Source: Saprospiraceae bacterium (GTDB taxonomy: Bacteria > Bacteroidota > Bacteroidia > Chitinophagales > Saprospiraceae). From it: DNA of 64,000 nucleotides. The stretch is taken from assembly GCA_016709995.1 (NCBI GenBank), contig JADJLQ010000002.1:992001-1056000 (forward strand). Reading direction: 5' to 3'. Each line of letters opens with the position of its first letter. The first letter of the stretch is position 1. Both the position numbers and the translations under genes were made by a program. The notes beneath the pieces are model-generated. The model was not told where the DNA came from and made no database searches. It was given only the letters and a program-made list of their open reading frames with translations. Positions 1 to 11,400 of this stretch are shown piece after piece.

Positions 1-2
1 GT

Positions 3-3000
3 AATGGTACGGGAGCTATTGGTGGCGGCGTCGCAGCAACGGACCAGGACAATGCCGACCCTGCATTCCTGGATATATTCGACCTGGCGCTCAAGAAAAC
101 AGTCGATACAGTTAGTATTAAAAATGGCGGATATGCCATTGGAGATACGATACAATTTAATATTACGATTACCAATCAGGGCACTATCACAGCAAAAAAT
201 ATTCAAATCACGGACACCTTGCCTTGTGGTTTTACTTTTAGCGCTAGTCAAAGTGTGGCCTGGTCAGTCCCGAGTCCTATGACCACTTATACGGCCCCTG
301 GTCCTTTATTACCTGGTCAGTCTTTAATCGTTCCAATCCGATTAATTATCAATAATTCCTGCAATTATTTTGTCAATTATGCCCAGATCAGTGGTGCTCA
401 GGATAATAACGGAAATCCCCAGACAGGAGATATAGACGGATCTTACGATCAAAATTTTGGCAATGATGGTGGAGGCAAAGTCAATTCAAAAAGTGATGAT
501 GTGATCACCGGTGATGGTACGGGAGTACCGGGAGGTGAGGTTGCTGCCACAGATGAAGATGATCAGGATCCTGCAGAGTTATTGATTTTTGATTTAGCAC
601 TCAAAAAAGTGGTTTCGACAATGACATCTGGATATCCGGGTCCCTATAACGTTAATGATTTGATCCAGTTTGATATTACACTACACAACCAGGGTAATCT
701 GCCTGCTGTCGGCATACTTGTAGTGGATACCATACCGGCAGGATTGAGTTATTCAGCATCAGATAATGTAGGTTTAAACTGGCTAGCTGGTGCAGAAGTA
801 AATGAATATCAAAGATGGATTGATTTGAGCTCTGATACTTTGAAAGGTGATGAGGATACCACCGTATCTATCTTTTTGAGAGTGGTACATACATTAGGAG
901 GCATACCTGCATATACCAATATCTCTGAGATTGCATCAGCCATCACGATCGTCAATTCTGTTCGAGACACCTTCGCACAAGATGCAGATTCTCGATATGA
1001 TTCTAATTTTAAAAATGATGCCGGAGGCCAGGTCGGATCACCTGCAGATAATCAGATTTTTGGTAACGGCACCGGTACACCTGGAAATGGCGTAGCAGCC
1101 ACGGACGAAGATGATCAGGATCCTGCTCTCGTACCGATAGTCGATGTGGCTTTGAAAAAATCGATCTCATCGACCACTCCCGGGCCTTATAAATACGGTG
1201 ATGCCGTCACGTTTGATATCACAGTATCCAACCAGGGTACGATACCCCTGGATAGTATCGAAGTTACCGATTATATCCCTAGCGGATTTACGTTTGGTAT
1301 CAATACGGACTGGACATTTTCAGCACCAAATGCAGTGAGGGTGATTCATGCCAGGCTGTTACCTGCAGAGGACACCATTATCAGCATCAACCTGATCCTT
1401 AAGGCCGAAACGAACGAATCAAAACTGGATAGCGCCTGGATCAACCAGGCAGAAATCAGTAAAGCATATGATACCTTGGGAATGGATATGAGTGCAAAGG
1501 ATTTTGACAGTCCATTGAATAACAATCCTATCGATAACAAAGGTGGTCTTGCTGGCAGCCCGGCAGATGATTTTATATTAGGTGACGGGACAGGAGCTGT
1601 AGGTGGCGGAGTGGCTGCTACCGATCAGGACAATGCTGACCCGGCCTTCGTCCCAGTAGTCGATGTAGCCCTGAGAAAAACAATTGCAGATACGCTGGGT
1701 GATGTCATCCTGGGATATGGTGATACCCTTAAATTCAATATTCAAATTTTTAACCAGGGCAATGTCATCATCGATAGCCTGGTGATATCAGATTATGTTC
1801 CAGATGGGTTTGCCTTTTTACCTGGTTTCAACCCGGGTTGGAGCGGGTCTGCCCCAACCCCAATTTATGAATGGGGTGCTTCCACTAATTTATTGCCTGG
1901 CGATAGTGCCACTGTTTGCATTTATTTGCAATTAATCCAGGTTGGTGAACCCACGCTGGCCAAGTATACCAACAGTGCTGAAATCAGTTTTGCTTCCGAT
2001 ACCAGCAAAGTAGATCAAAGTGCTAATGATGCAGATAGCCCCTTAAACAATATCAATGATGATAATGCAGGAGGACAGGCTGATAGTCCAGCTGATAATT
2101 ATATTGACGGAAATGGCACTGGTGCTATTGGAGGAAATGTTGCAGCTACTGATCAGGATAATGAAGATCCGGCTGCTGTCTTCCCCAGAATAGTGGATAT
2201 GGCTTTGAGCAAAGTCAATCAATCATCTGGACCTTTTGAATATGGTGATACGGTGGCTTTGTTGATTGTAATTTCCAATCAGGGAACCATCACCATGGAT
2301 AGTATAGAAGTGACCGATTATTTACCTTCGGGATTAGTATTTGATCCTACTTTAAATTCAGGTTGGTCTGTTTCTGGACCCAATTTGGTAAATGTTTATA
2401 AATCACCAATCGGTCCCGGACTTAATGCCTACTTGCCTTTATACCTGGTATTGCAGCCAGTCAATAACCTTACCAAGGTGGATAGTGCCTGGACGAATTA
2501 TGCAGAAATAAGCCGGGGATATGAGGGGCCGAATGAAGTCAGCAGCGAGGACAAAGACAGCCCCTGGAATAATAATCCATATGATAACAAGGGTGGTAAA
2601 CCAGGTAGCCCTGCAGATGATTATGTAGATGGTAATGGTACTGGAATGATTGGTGATGGAATAGCCGCCACAGATCAGGATAACCATGACCCTCTATTAG
2701 TAGAAGTTGCCGATCTGGCACTTCGTAAGAGTATTTCCGATACGCTCGGTGATGCATCGTTGAATTACGGAGACACGATCAAGTATGCCATTCAAATCTT
2801 CAACCAGGGTAATATTCCTGTGGATAGTTTCATTGTAACAGATTCATTGTATACAGGACTATCTTTTGTTACCGGCGCTTTAAATTCAGGGTGGACTCCA
2901 TCTGGCTCAGTAGCTACGTACAATTGGGGTGCTGGCGACACGTTGTATCCGGGTGAGAGCGTAACTGTTTTTATTTATGTCAGGATACTTCCCAGCTTAT

Positions 3001-5612
3001 CTCAGATCTATACCAATGTAGCTGAGATCAGTTCATTTTTTGATATATATGGCGATCCTTTGAAGGATGCAGATTCATGGCCAGATACTATTCTAACCAA
3101 TGATGGAGGAGGCAATCCAGGTAAGGGATCCGATGATGCGATTGATGGTATTGGAACCGGTATGCCCGGAGATACACTTGCCGCTACCGATGAAGATGAC
3201 GAAGATCCGGCATCCTTTATGTTGTCCCAATTCAGTATTGGTAACCAGGTATGGATCGATGTGAATAATAATGGACTCAAAGAACCTTCTGAACTAGGAG
3301 TAAATAATGTAATGGTTATCCTGCATTATTATGATCCCAATTCCATGACTTGTACCGTAGTAGATACCCAATATACTGATCCTTTCGGTGGATATATATT
3401 CAGTGGCCTGATAGCAGGCAAGTATCTGGTGGAGATCGCGGCAATTAATTTTAATCCTGGTGGACCTTTAGCAGGATATGTATCGAGTACAGGCAATGGA
3501 GCTACTGATTTGAGTTCCGGCCCATATGAAGGGGCACCAGATCCGGATGACGATATTGACAATGATGATAACGGAACTAAGAATGGCAATCTCAATTTTC
3601 CTGGTTCAGTCTTCTCAGACACCCTGGATTTGTTTGGAAATGAACCTGTTGCTCCCAATGACACTTCGGGACTGGATGATAATAGTGGCGCACTGGACAT
3701 CAATAGCAATCTGACGATAGACTTTGGCTTTGTACCATTACACAGTATCGGTAACCAAATATTTGTCGATGCGAACAATAACGGGAAAATGGATCTGGGA
3801 GAATCGGCGATCCCTGGCGTCAAGGTGATATTACACTATGTGGATACGACGGGAGGTATGTCAGTATGCGTGACGATAGATAGCGTGATCACCGACTCGG
3901 ATGGAAAATATGTATTTGATAGTTTGATCGCCGGTCAATACCTGGTAGAGATCCCCGCGAGCAATTTTGGTCCGGGCAAACCTTTAGAAAATTATAATAG
4001 CAGTACAGGAGGAGGAGCAACCAATACGACCAATGGGCCAAACGAAGTACCCGGTATGCCGATCGACGCAGATACGCCGGCAGATAGTACAGATCATGGA
4101 GTTTTCGTACCGACAGGACCGTTTGCAGGGGGTGTGATCAGTGACACCCTTCACCTGGGAGAAGACGAGCCGACCAATGAACCTTTTGATACGACTGCAC
4201 CGGATATGAATAGCAACCTGCATATGGACTTTGGCTTCATCGAGTTACATAGTTTAGGGAATCTGGTATGGGAAGATGCGAATAATAATGGCCTGTATGA
4301 TGGAGGGGAAATGCCGTTGACCGGGGTGATAGTAGAATTACATTATTATAATCCAGCGACCATGGATTGTGAGCTGATAGGCTATGATACGACAGATGTC
4401 AATGGTTTATACTTGTTTGATAGTTTATTGGCCGGAAAGTACATTTTAGCGCTATCGCAATCTAATTTTGATGCAGGAGGAGTCTATGCAGGATACGTGA
4501 GTAGCACTGGAGGCTTATCGGATCTGACGACAAAAGCGGGCAGTGCATATGATGATCCAGCAAGTCTTGCCAATGATCCGGATGGAGAGCCATCCGATCT
4601 GGATGATAATGGTATAACCAATAAGTATACGGTAGGTCCGTTAGCCGGATTGATTGCTACGGACACGATTGATTTGGGTGACGGAGAGCCATTGAATGAA
4701 AACCCGTATAATGATGGCACTACATCAGATGCCAATAATAACCTGACGATTGATTTTGGATTATTACCCATGCATAGTATCGGAAATCTGGTATGGATCG
4801 ATTCGAATAACAATGGATTGGTAGATGCAGGTGAGATGGGTATACCTGGAGTAGAAGTGGTGCTGCATATAGTGACCCAAAGTGGATGTGTAGCAGTAGA
4901 TACGCAGATCACAGACGGGGCAGGAAAATACCTTTTCGATACCTTGATAGCGGGAGATTATATCGTCGAGATCACAGCCAATAATTTTGCAATGGGTGAG
5001 CCATTGGAAAAATATGCCAGCAGTACAGGAGGGGGCTCTGATCTGACGACTAAGACAGGCAGTCCGTATGAAGACAAAAATGTACCCAATGATCCGGATG
5101 ATGATACAGACAATGATGACAATGGTATCCGTGGAGGCAATACCAATTTTGCCAGCTCGGTGACCAGTGATACGATTTCACTGAATGGCAATGAGCCCAT
5201 CGCAGAAATAGATGGTAGTACAGGATTGACTGATACTACGTATGATATGAGTGGAGCCAGAAACATCAATAGCAATCTGACAGTAGACTTTGGCTTTGTA
5301 CCATTACACAGTATCGGCAACCAAATATTTGTTGATGCGAACAATAACGGGAAAATGGATCTGGGAGAATCGGCGATCCCTGGCGTCAAGGTGATATTAC
5401 ACTATGTGGATACGACGGGAGGTATGTCAGTCTGCGTGACGATAGATAGCGTGATCACCGACTCCGATGGAAAATATGTATTTGATAGTTTGATCGCCGG
5501 TCAATACCTGGTAGAGATCCCCGCGAGCAATTTTGCTCCGGGCCAACCTTTAGAAAATTATAATAGCAGCACCGGAGGAGGAGCAACCAATACGACCAGC
5601 GGCCCGAAATGA
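3..5612 (+). CDS. Giant T9SS surface protein, N-terminal visible part (DUF11 + SdrD-B-like repeats), 5' partial, frameshifted end
   Basis: The reading frame is open from the left edge, so the true start and signal peptide lie outside the window. Six DUF11-type repeats of about 170-180 residues begin near 81, 591, 1143, 1662, 2196 and 2712. Each opens with a D-L/V-A-L-(K/R)-K-like strand, has F-x-I-T-x-x-N-Q-G in the middle and ends in an acidic linker with GNGTG and AATDxDNxDPA. From about 3231 the protein switches to SdrD-B/Cna-B-like domains starting with S-I-G-N-x-V-W-x-D-x-N-N-N-G and closing with a G-K-Y-x-V-E-I strand. These folds are known as stalks of surface adhesins. The frame stops at 5610-5612 because AAA (5607-5609) replaces the AA found in the later repeat copy; without one A it runs straight into the next ORF. 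I read this ORF and the next two as one gene. The ligand is unknown. Confidence 0.9.
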   Translation, partial: NGTGAIGGGVAATDQDNADPAFLDIFDLALKKTVDTVSIKNGGYAIGDTIQFNITITNQGTITAKNIQITDTLPCGFTFSASQSVAWSVPSPMTTYTAPGPLLPGQSLIVPIRLIINNSCNYFVNYAQISGAQDNNGNPQTGDIDGSYDQNFGNDGGGKVNSKSDDVITGDGTGVPGGEVAATDEDDQDPAELLIFDLALKKVVSTMTSGYPGPYNVNDLIQFDITLHNQGNLPAVGILVVDTIPAGLSYSASDNVGLNWLAGAEVNEYQRWIDLSSDTLKGDEDTTVSIFLRVVHTLGGIPAYTNISEIASAITIVNSVRDTFAQDADSRYDSNFKNDAGGQVGSPADNQIFGNGTGTPGNGVAATDEDDQDPALVPIVDVALKKSISSTTPGPYKYGDAVTFDITVSNQGTIPLDSIEVTDYIPSGFTFGINTDWTFSAPNAVRVIHARLLPAEDTIISINLILKAETNESKLDSAWINQAEISKAYDTLGMDMSAKDFDSPLNNNPIDNKGGLAGSPADDFILGDGTGAVGGGVAATDQDNADPAFVPVVDVALRKTIADTLGDVILGYGDTLKFNIQIFNQGNVIIDSLVISDYVPDGFAFLPGFNPGWSGSAPTPIYEWGASTNLLPGDSATVCIYLQLIQVGEPTLAKYTNSAEISFASDTSKVDQSANDADSPLNNINDDNAGGQADSPADNYIDGNGTGAIGGNVAATDQDNEDPAAVFPRIVDMALSKVNQSSGPFEYGDTVALLIVISNQGTITMDSIEVTDYLPSGLVFDPTLNSGWSVSGPNLVNVYKSPIGPGLNAYLPLYLVLQPVNNLTKVDSAWTNYAEISRGYEGPNEVSSEDKDSPWNNNPYDNKGGKPGSPADDYVDGNGTGMIGDGIAATDQDNHDPLLVEVADLALRKSISDTLGDASLNYGDTIKYAIQIFNQGNIPVDSFIVTDSLYTGLSFVTGALNSGWTPSGSVATYNWGAGDTLYPGESVTVFIYVRILPSLSQIYTNVAEISSFFDIYGDPLKDADSWPDTILTNDGGGNPGKGSDDAIDGIGTGMPGDTLAATDEDDEDPASFMLSQFSIGNQVWIDVNNNGLKEPSELGVNNVMVILHYYDPNSMTCTVVDTQYTDPFGGYIFSGLIAGKYLVEIAAINFNPGGPLAGYVSSTGNGATDLSSGPYEGAPDPDDDIDNDDNGTKNGNLNFPGSVFSDTLDLFGNEPVAPNDTSGLDDNSGALDINSNLTIDFGFVPLHSIGNQIFVDANNNGKMDLGESAIPGVKVILHYVDTTGGMSVCVTIDSVITDSDGKYVFDSLIAGQYLVEIPASNFGPGKPLENYNSSTGGGATNTTNGPNEVPGMPIDADTPADSTDHGVFVPTGPFAGGVISDTLHLGEDEPTNEPFDTTAPDMNSNLHMDFGFIELHSLGNLVWEDANNNGLYDGGEMPLTGVIVELHYYNPATMDCELIGYDTTDVNGLYLFDSLLAGKYILALSQSNFDAGGVYAGYVSSTGGLSDLTTKAGSAYDDPASLANDPDGEPSDLDDNGITNKYTVGPLAGLIATDTIDLGDGEPLNENPYNDGTTSDANNNLTIDFGLLPMHSIGNLVWIDSNNNGLVDAGEMGIPGVEVVLHIVTQSGCVAVDTQITDGAGKYLFDTLIAGDYIVEITANNFAMGEPLEKYASSTGGGSDLTTKTGSPYEDKNVPNDPDDDTDNDDNGIRGGNTNFASSVTSDTISLNGNEPIAEIDGSTGLTDTTYDMSGARNINSNLTVDFGFVPLHSIGNQIFVDANNNGKMDLGESAIPGVKVILHYVDTTGGMSVCVTIDSVITDSDGKYVFDSLIAGQYLVEIPASNFAPGQPLENYNSSTGGGATNTTSGPK

Positions 5613-8418
5613 AGTGCCCGGTATGCCGATCGATGCAGATACGCCGGCAGATAGTGTGGATCATGGAGTTTTCGTGTCCTCGGGTCCATTTGCAGGCGGA
5701 GTGATTAGTGACACGCTGCACCTGGGAGAAGACGAGCCGATCAATGAACCATTTGATACGACTGCACCGGATATGAATAGCAACCTGCATATGGACTTTG
5801 GCTTTTTCGAGCTACATAGTTTAGGAAATCTGGTATGGGAAGATGCGAATAACAATGGCCTGTATGATGGAGGGGAAATGCCGTTGACCGGTGTGATAGT
5901 AGAATTACATTATTATAATCCAGCGACCATGGATTGTGAGCTGATAGGCTATGATACGACAGATGTCAATGGATTATACTTGTTTGATAGTTTATTAGCA
6001 GGCAAGTACATTTTAGCCCTTTCAGCATCCAATTTTGTAAGTGGAGGAGCCTATGGAGGGTATATCAGTAGTACGGGCGGATTGTCAGATCTGACTACGA
6101 AAATAGGAAGTGCCTACGATGACCCTGCAGGTCTCACCAATGATCCGGATGCAGTACCATCCGATCTGGATGACAATGGCATCACCAATAAATATGGAGT
6201 AGGACCATTAACCGGTTTGATAGCTACGGACACGATAGATTTGGGCAATGGAGAGCCATTGAATGAAAACCCATACAATGACAATACGACCTCAGATATC
6301 AATAACAATCTGACCGTAGATTTTGGTCTCCTACCCATGCACAGCATAGGCAATCTGGTATGGATTGATGCCAATAACAATGGCCTGGTAGATGGAGGAG
6401 AAATGGGTATACCTGGAGTAGAAGTGGTGCTGCATATAGTGACCCAAAGTGGATGTGTAGCAGTAGATACGCAGATCACAGACGGGTCAGGAAAATACCT
6501 GTTCGATACCTTGATAGCCGGAGATTATATCATCGAGATCACAGCCAATAATTTTGCAATGGGTGAGCCGTTGGAAAAATATGCCAGCAGTACAGGAGGG
6601 GGCTCTGATCTGACGACCAAGACAGGCAGTCCGTATGAAGATAAAAATGTACCCAATGATCCGGATGATGATACAGACAATGATGACAATGGTATTCGAG
6701 GTGGCAATACCAATTTTGCCATGTCGGTGACCAGTGATACGATTTCACTGAATGGCAATGAGCCCACCACCGAAATCGATGGTAGCACAGGATCGACCGA
6801 CACCACCTACGATATGAGTGGAGCCAGAAACATTAATAGCAATCTTACAGTAGACTTTGGCTTTGTACCCCTGCACAGTATTGGCAATCAACTATTTGTA
6901 GATGCGAACAATAATGGGAAAATGGATATTGGAGAATCAGCGATCCATGGAGTCAAAGTAATCTTACATTATGTGGATACGACGGGCGGTATGTCAGTAT
7001 GCGTGACGATAGACAGTGTGGACACCGACTCGGATGGAAAATATGTATTTGATAGTTTGATCGCCGGTCAATACCTGGTAGAGATCCCCGCGAGCAATTT
7101 TGCTCCGGGCCAACCTTTAGAAAATTATAATAGCAGCACCGGAGGAGGAGCAACCAATACGACCAGCGGCCCGAATGAAGTGCCCGGTATGCCTATCGAT
7201 GCAGATACGCCGGCAGATAGTGTGGATCATGGAGTTTTCGTGTCCTCGGGTCCATTTGCAGGCGGAGTGATTAGTGACACGCTGCACCTGGGAGAAGACG
7301 AGCCGATCAATGAACCATTTGATACAACCGCGCCGGATATGAATAGCAACCTGCATATGGACTTTGGCTTTTTCGAGCTACATAGTTTAGGAAATCTGGT
7401 ATGGGAAGATGCGAATAACAATGGCCTGTATGATGGAGGGGAAATGCCGTTGACCGGGGTGATAGTAGAATTACATTATTATAATCCAGCGACCATGGAT
7501 TGTGAGCTGATAGGCTACGATACGACAGATGTCAATGGATTATACTTGTTTGATAGTTTATTAGCAGGCAAGTACATTTTAGCCCTTTCAGCATCCAATT
7601 TTGTAAGTGGAGGAGCCTATGGAGGGTATATCAGTAGTACGGGCGGATTGTCAGATCTGACTACGAAAATAGGAAGTGCCTACGATGACCCTGCAGGTCT
7701 CACCAATGATCCGGATGCAGTACCATCCGATCTGGATGACAATGGCATCACCAATAAATATGGAGTAGGACCATTAACCGGTTTGATAGCTACGGACACG
7801 ATAGATTTGGGCAATGGAGAGCCATTGAATGAAAACCCATACAATGACAATACGACCTCAGATATCAATAACAATCTGACCGTAGATTTTGGTCTCCTAC
7901 CCATGCACAGCATAGGCAATCTGGTATGGATTGATGCCAATAACAATGGCCTGGTAGATGGAGGAGAAATGGGTATACCGGGAGTAGAAGTGGTGCTGCA
8001 TATAGTGACCCAAAGTGGATGTGTAGCAGTAGATACGCAGATCACAGACGGGTCAGGAAAATACCTGTTCGATACCCTGATAGCGGGAGATTATATCATC
8101 GAGATCACAGCCAATAATTTTGCAATGGGTGAGCCATTGGAAAAATATGCCAGCAGTACAGGAGGGGGCTCTGATCTGACGACTAAGACAGGCAGTCCGT
8201 ATGAAGACAAAAATGTACCCAATGATCCGGATGATGATACAGACAATGATGACAATGGTATACGTGGAGGCAATACAAATTTTGCCAGCTCGGTGACCAG
8301 TGATACGATTTCACTGAATGGCAATGAGCCCATAGCAGAAATAGATGGTAGTACAGGATCGACTGATACTACGTATGATATGAGTGGAGCCAGAAACATC
8401 AATAGCAATCTTACGGTA
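3720..8418 (+). repeat. Three tandem 1,566-bp coding superrepeats (each three SdrD-B-like domains)
   Basis: Units begin at 3720, 5286 and 6853, each at a GACTTTGGCTTTGTACC sequence. The spacing is 1,566 bp, or 1,567 in the second unit because of the extra A at 5607-5609. Each unit encodes 522 residues as three domains, A (G-N-Q-I/L-F-V-D), B (G-N-L-V-W-E-D) and C (G-N-L-V-W-I-D). A fourth A copy starts at 8419, then the domains diverge. Units 2 and 3 are nearly identical at base level over long stretches, which points to recent duplication or gene conversion. Confidence 0.93.
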
Positions 8419-11400
8419 GACTTTGGCTTTGTACCATTACACAGTATCGGTAACCAAATATTTGTCGATGCGAACAATAACGGGAAAATGGATCTGGGAG
8501 AATCGGCGATCCCTGGCGTCAAGGTGATATTACACTATGTGGATACTACCGGAGGTATGTCAGTATGCGTGACGATAGACAGCGTTGACACCGACTCCGA
8601 TGGAAAATATGTATTTGATAGTTTGATCGCCGGTCAATACCTGGTAGAGATACCCGCGAGCAATTTTGCTCCGGGCAAACCTTTAGAAAATTATATCAGC
8701 AGCACCGGAGGAGGTGATAATACGAGTTCAGGGCCGAATGAAGTGCCCGGTATGCCGATCGATGCAGATACACCGGCAGATAGTGTGGATCATGGAGTTT
8801 ATGTTCCATCAGGAGCATTTGCAGGGGGCATCATCAGCGATACCTTGCATCTGGGAGAGGACGAACCTACGGGAGAGCCATTTGATACGACCGCATTGGA
8901 TGCCAATAGTAATCTGCATATGGACTTTGGATTTATGGAGATTTTCAGCCTGGGCAATATGGTGTGGGCAGATCGCAATAATGATGGATTATATGATCCA
9001 TCCCGTGAACAGGTCATCAGCGGCGTAGTCATGGAACTTCATAAAGTCATCGATACGCTTGATGACGAAAATACGCCTGTTACGATATGCCGGTTGATAG
9101 GCTATGATACGACGGATGCCAATGGATTGTATGTGTTTGACAGTTTACTCATGGGACGATACATCGTGGCTATCTCAGGAAGCAATTTTGCACCAGGGGG
9201 AGCCTTGGCAAAAGGATTTGCCAGCAGCACGGGTGATGGCAACTCATTTGATCCGGTTAACGGACCCTATGAAGACCAAACGAATGCCAATTGGATGGAT
9301 CAAACAACGGACAATAATGACAATGGATCATTGATGAACGCACCCGGCAGTGCCATAGATGGACTGATAGCATCAGATACGATAGACCTTGGAGACGCAC
9401 CTGAGCCATTGACAGAAAATCCATATAATGATACCACGGTGACAGATGATCACAATAATCTTACGATCGATTTTGGACTGATACCATTGAATTCCATAGG
9501 TAACCAGGTTTGGTGGGATGCCAATAACAATGGCTTGTATGACAGGGGGACAGAAATACCATTGGATAGCGTGGAGGTGGTGTTGCATTGGTACAATGAA
9601 GATGCCATGTCTTGTGTGGCACTTGATACGGTACTGACAGATGCTACCGGCAGGTATTTATTTGGGTATTTATTAGAAGGAAAATATATTGTAGAAATTA
9701 CCGCAAAAAACTTCCAGCCAGGGGGAGCATTGCAAGGATTTGCCAGCAGCACGGCAGGGTATGATTTGACCAGTGGACCTTATGAAGGAGGCAACCCTGC
9801 ATTGACTGATGGGGATAGGGATGTGGATGATGCAGATCACGGGATTACGAACTTGAACAATACGTTTCCATTCGGGTCAGTAGCCAGTGACACAGTGACA
9901 ATCATCTCCGGAAAAGAACCGTCCATGGGGGCAGAGTTCGATCCTGAATATGATACGACGGGGGCGCCATATTCACCAGGCAATACTTTGATGCACAATA
10001 CACCGGATAGCAATAGTAACCTGACGATAGACTTTGGCTTTGTGCCCTTACATAGTATTGGGAACCAGGTATTCCTGGATTATGTCAACAATGGTGTTTT
10101 TGATCAAGGGGTAGATGAGGCTCCATTTGGACCGGTGAAAGTAGTGTTACATTATGTGGATACGACGGGCGGAGTGGTCACCTGTATCGCTCTTGATACA
10201 ACGTATACCGATGTCAATGGCTTATATTTATTCGATAGTCTGCGGGCAGGCAGGTATATTGTAGAGATCACGCCAGACAATTTCGCACCAGGAGGACCAC
10301 TGGAAGGATTCTTAAGTTCTACAGGCAATCCAGGAGATTTAAGCAGCGGGCCATATGAAAATCCGGGAGCACCGGCAGGCAATAGCGATATAGACGGGGA
10401 TGACAACGGGGTAAAAAACAGATATCCTGGCTTCCCTGCAGGAGCAATTCTATCGGACACGATTGATCTGGATGATAATGTTGAACCAATGGCAGCCATG
10501 GAGACATCAGTTCCATCCAATGATAGTAGTGGGGCTTTAGACAATAACAGCAATCTGACGATAGACTTCGGATTCTTAGTACCCTGCGAAGAGTTGACCT
10601 GTATCGCAAAAGTCAATATCAGCATGGATGAAAACTGTCAGCATTGTCTGTCAGCGAAAGATGTGCTGAAAGCCAAATATCTGTTGCCGGACAAGTTTTA
10701 TATCATAGAAATTTTTGCAGGCAATATTAAACTACCCTCGAATTGTATTGGTAGAGAATGGTTGGGATATAGCTTGACTTATAAGATTACCAGCAAGTTT
10801 CCATGTGATGAGAATAGCTGTTGGGGCACATTGAAAGTAGAGGATAAGTTGGGGGCAAAGCTCGATTGTAGACCTGACACGATCACCTGCTTCGAGTTGG
10901 CATCGCTACCAAAAGGAAGTTACAGCGTGAAAGACAATTGTGGCGACTCCTCTAAAGTAGTGATCGCAAGTGAAGTATACACCGACTATGGTTGTGATAG
11001 TGCTACGCTGCTAGGCAAAGTGACCCGTCAGTTGATCGCATCCGATCAGTGGGGGAATAGCAATAGCTGTACGAAGGAATACTTTATCGCTAAGATTACA
11101 TTAGATAGTGTCGTGTGTCCAAGAGATACCTCCGTAGATTGCAGCATAGCCGAAGTGAATGGAGTAAGAATCACGGATCCGGCCCGCAGCAAAGCGCCCA
11201 TGGTCAAAACCAGCAAAGGGTTAAAAGCATTGTGGCCTAATAGCTCCACCTGCAAGTTGACGGTGGGCAAACAAGATGATTCGATCGTGGTCTGTGGCGG
11301 AGGGTATAAGATCTTGCGCACCTGGATCATCACCGACTGGTGTACCGGCAGAGATACGATCTGTAAGCAGACGATAGCGGTGGAAGACAAGACAGCACCG

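Noticed and set aside
5600..5616. Programmed ribosomal frameshift in the giant gene
   Set aside because: The site has no slippery heptamer or downstream structure that I can support, and the intact repeat copy at about 7173 lacks the extra base.
5661..8522. Long minus-strand ORFs across the repeat region
   Set aside because: They repeat with the same period as the coding superrepeat and are Ser/Pro/Leu-rich mirror frames of it, so they are shadows of the giant gene.
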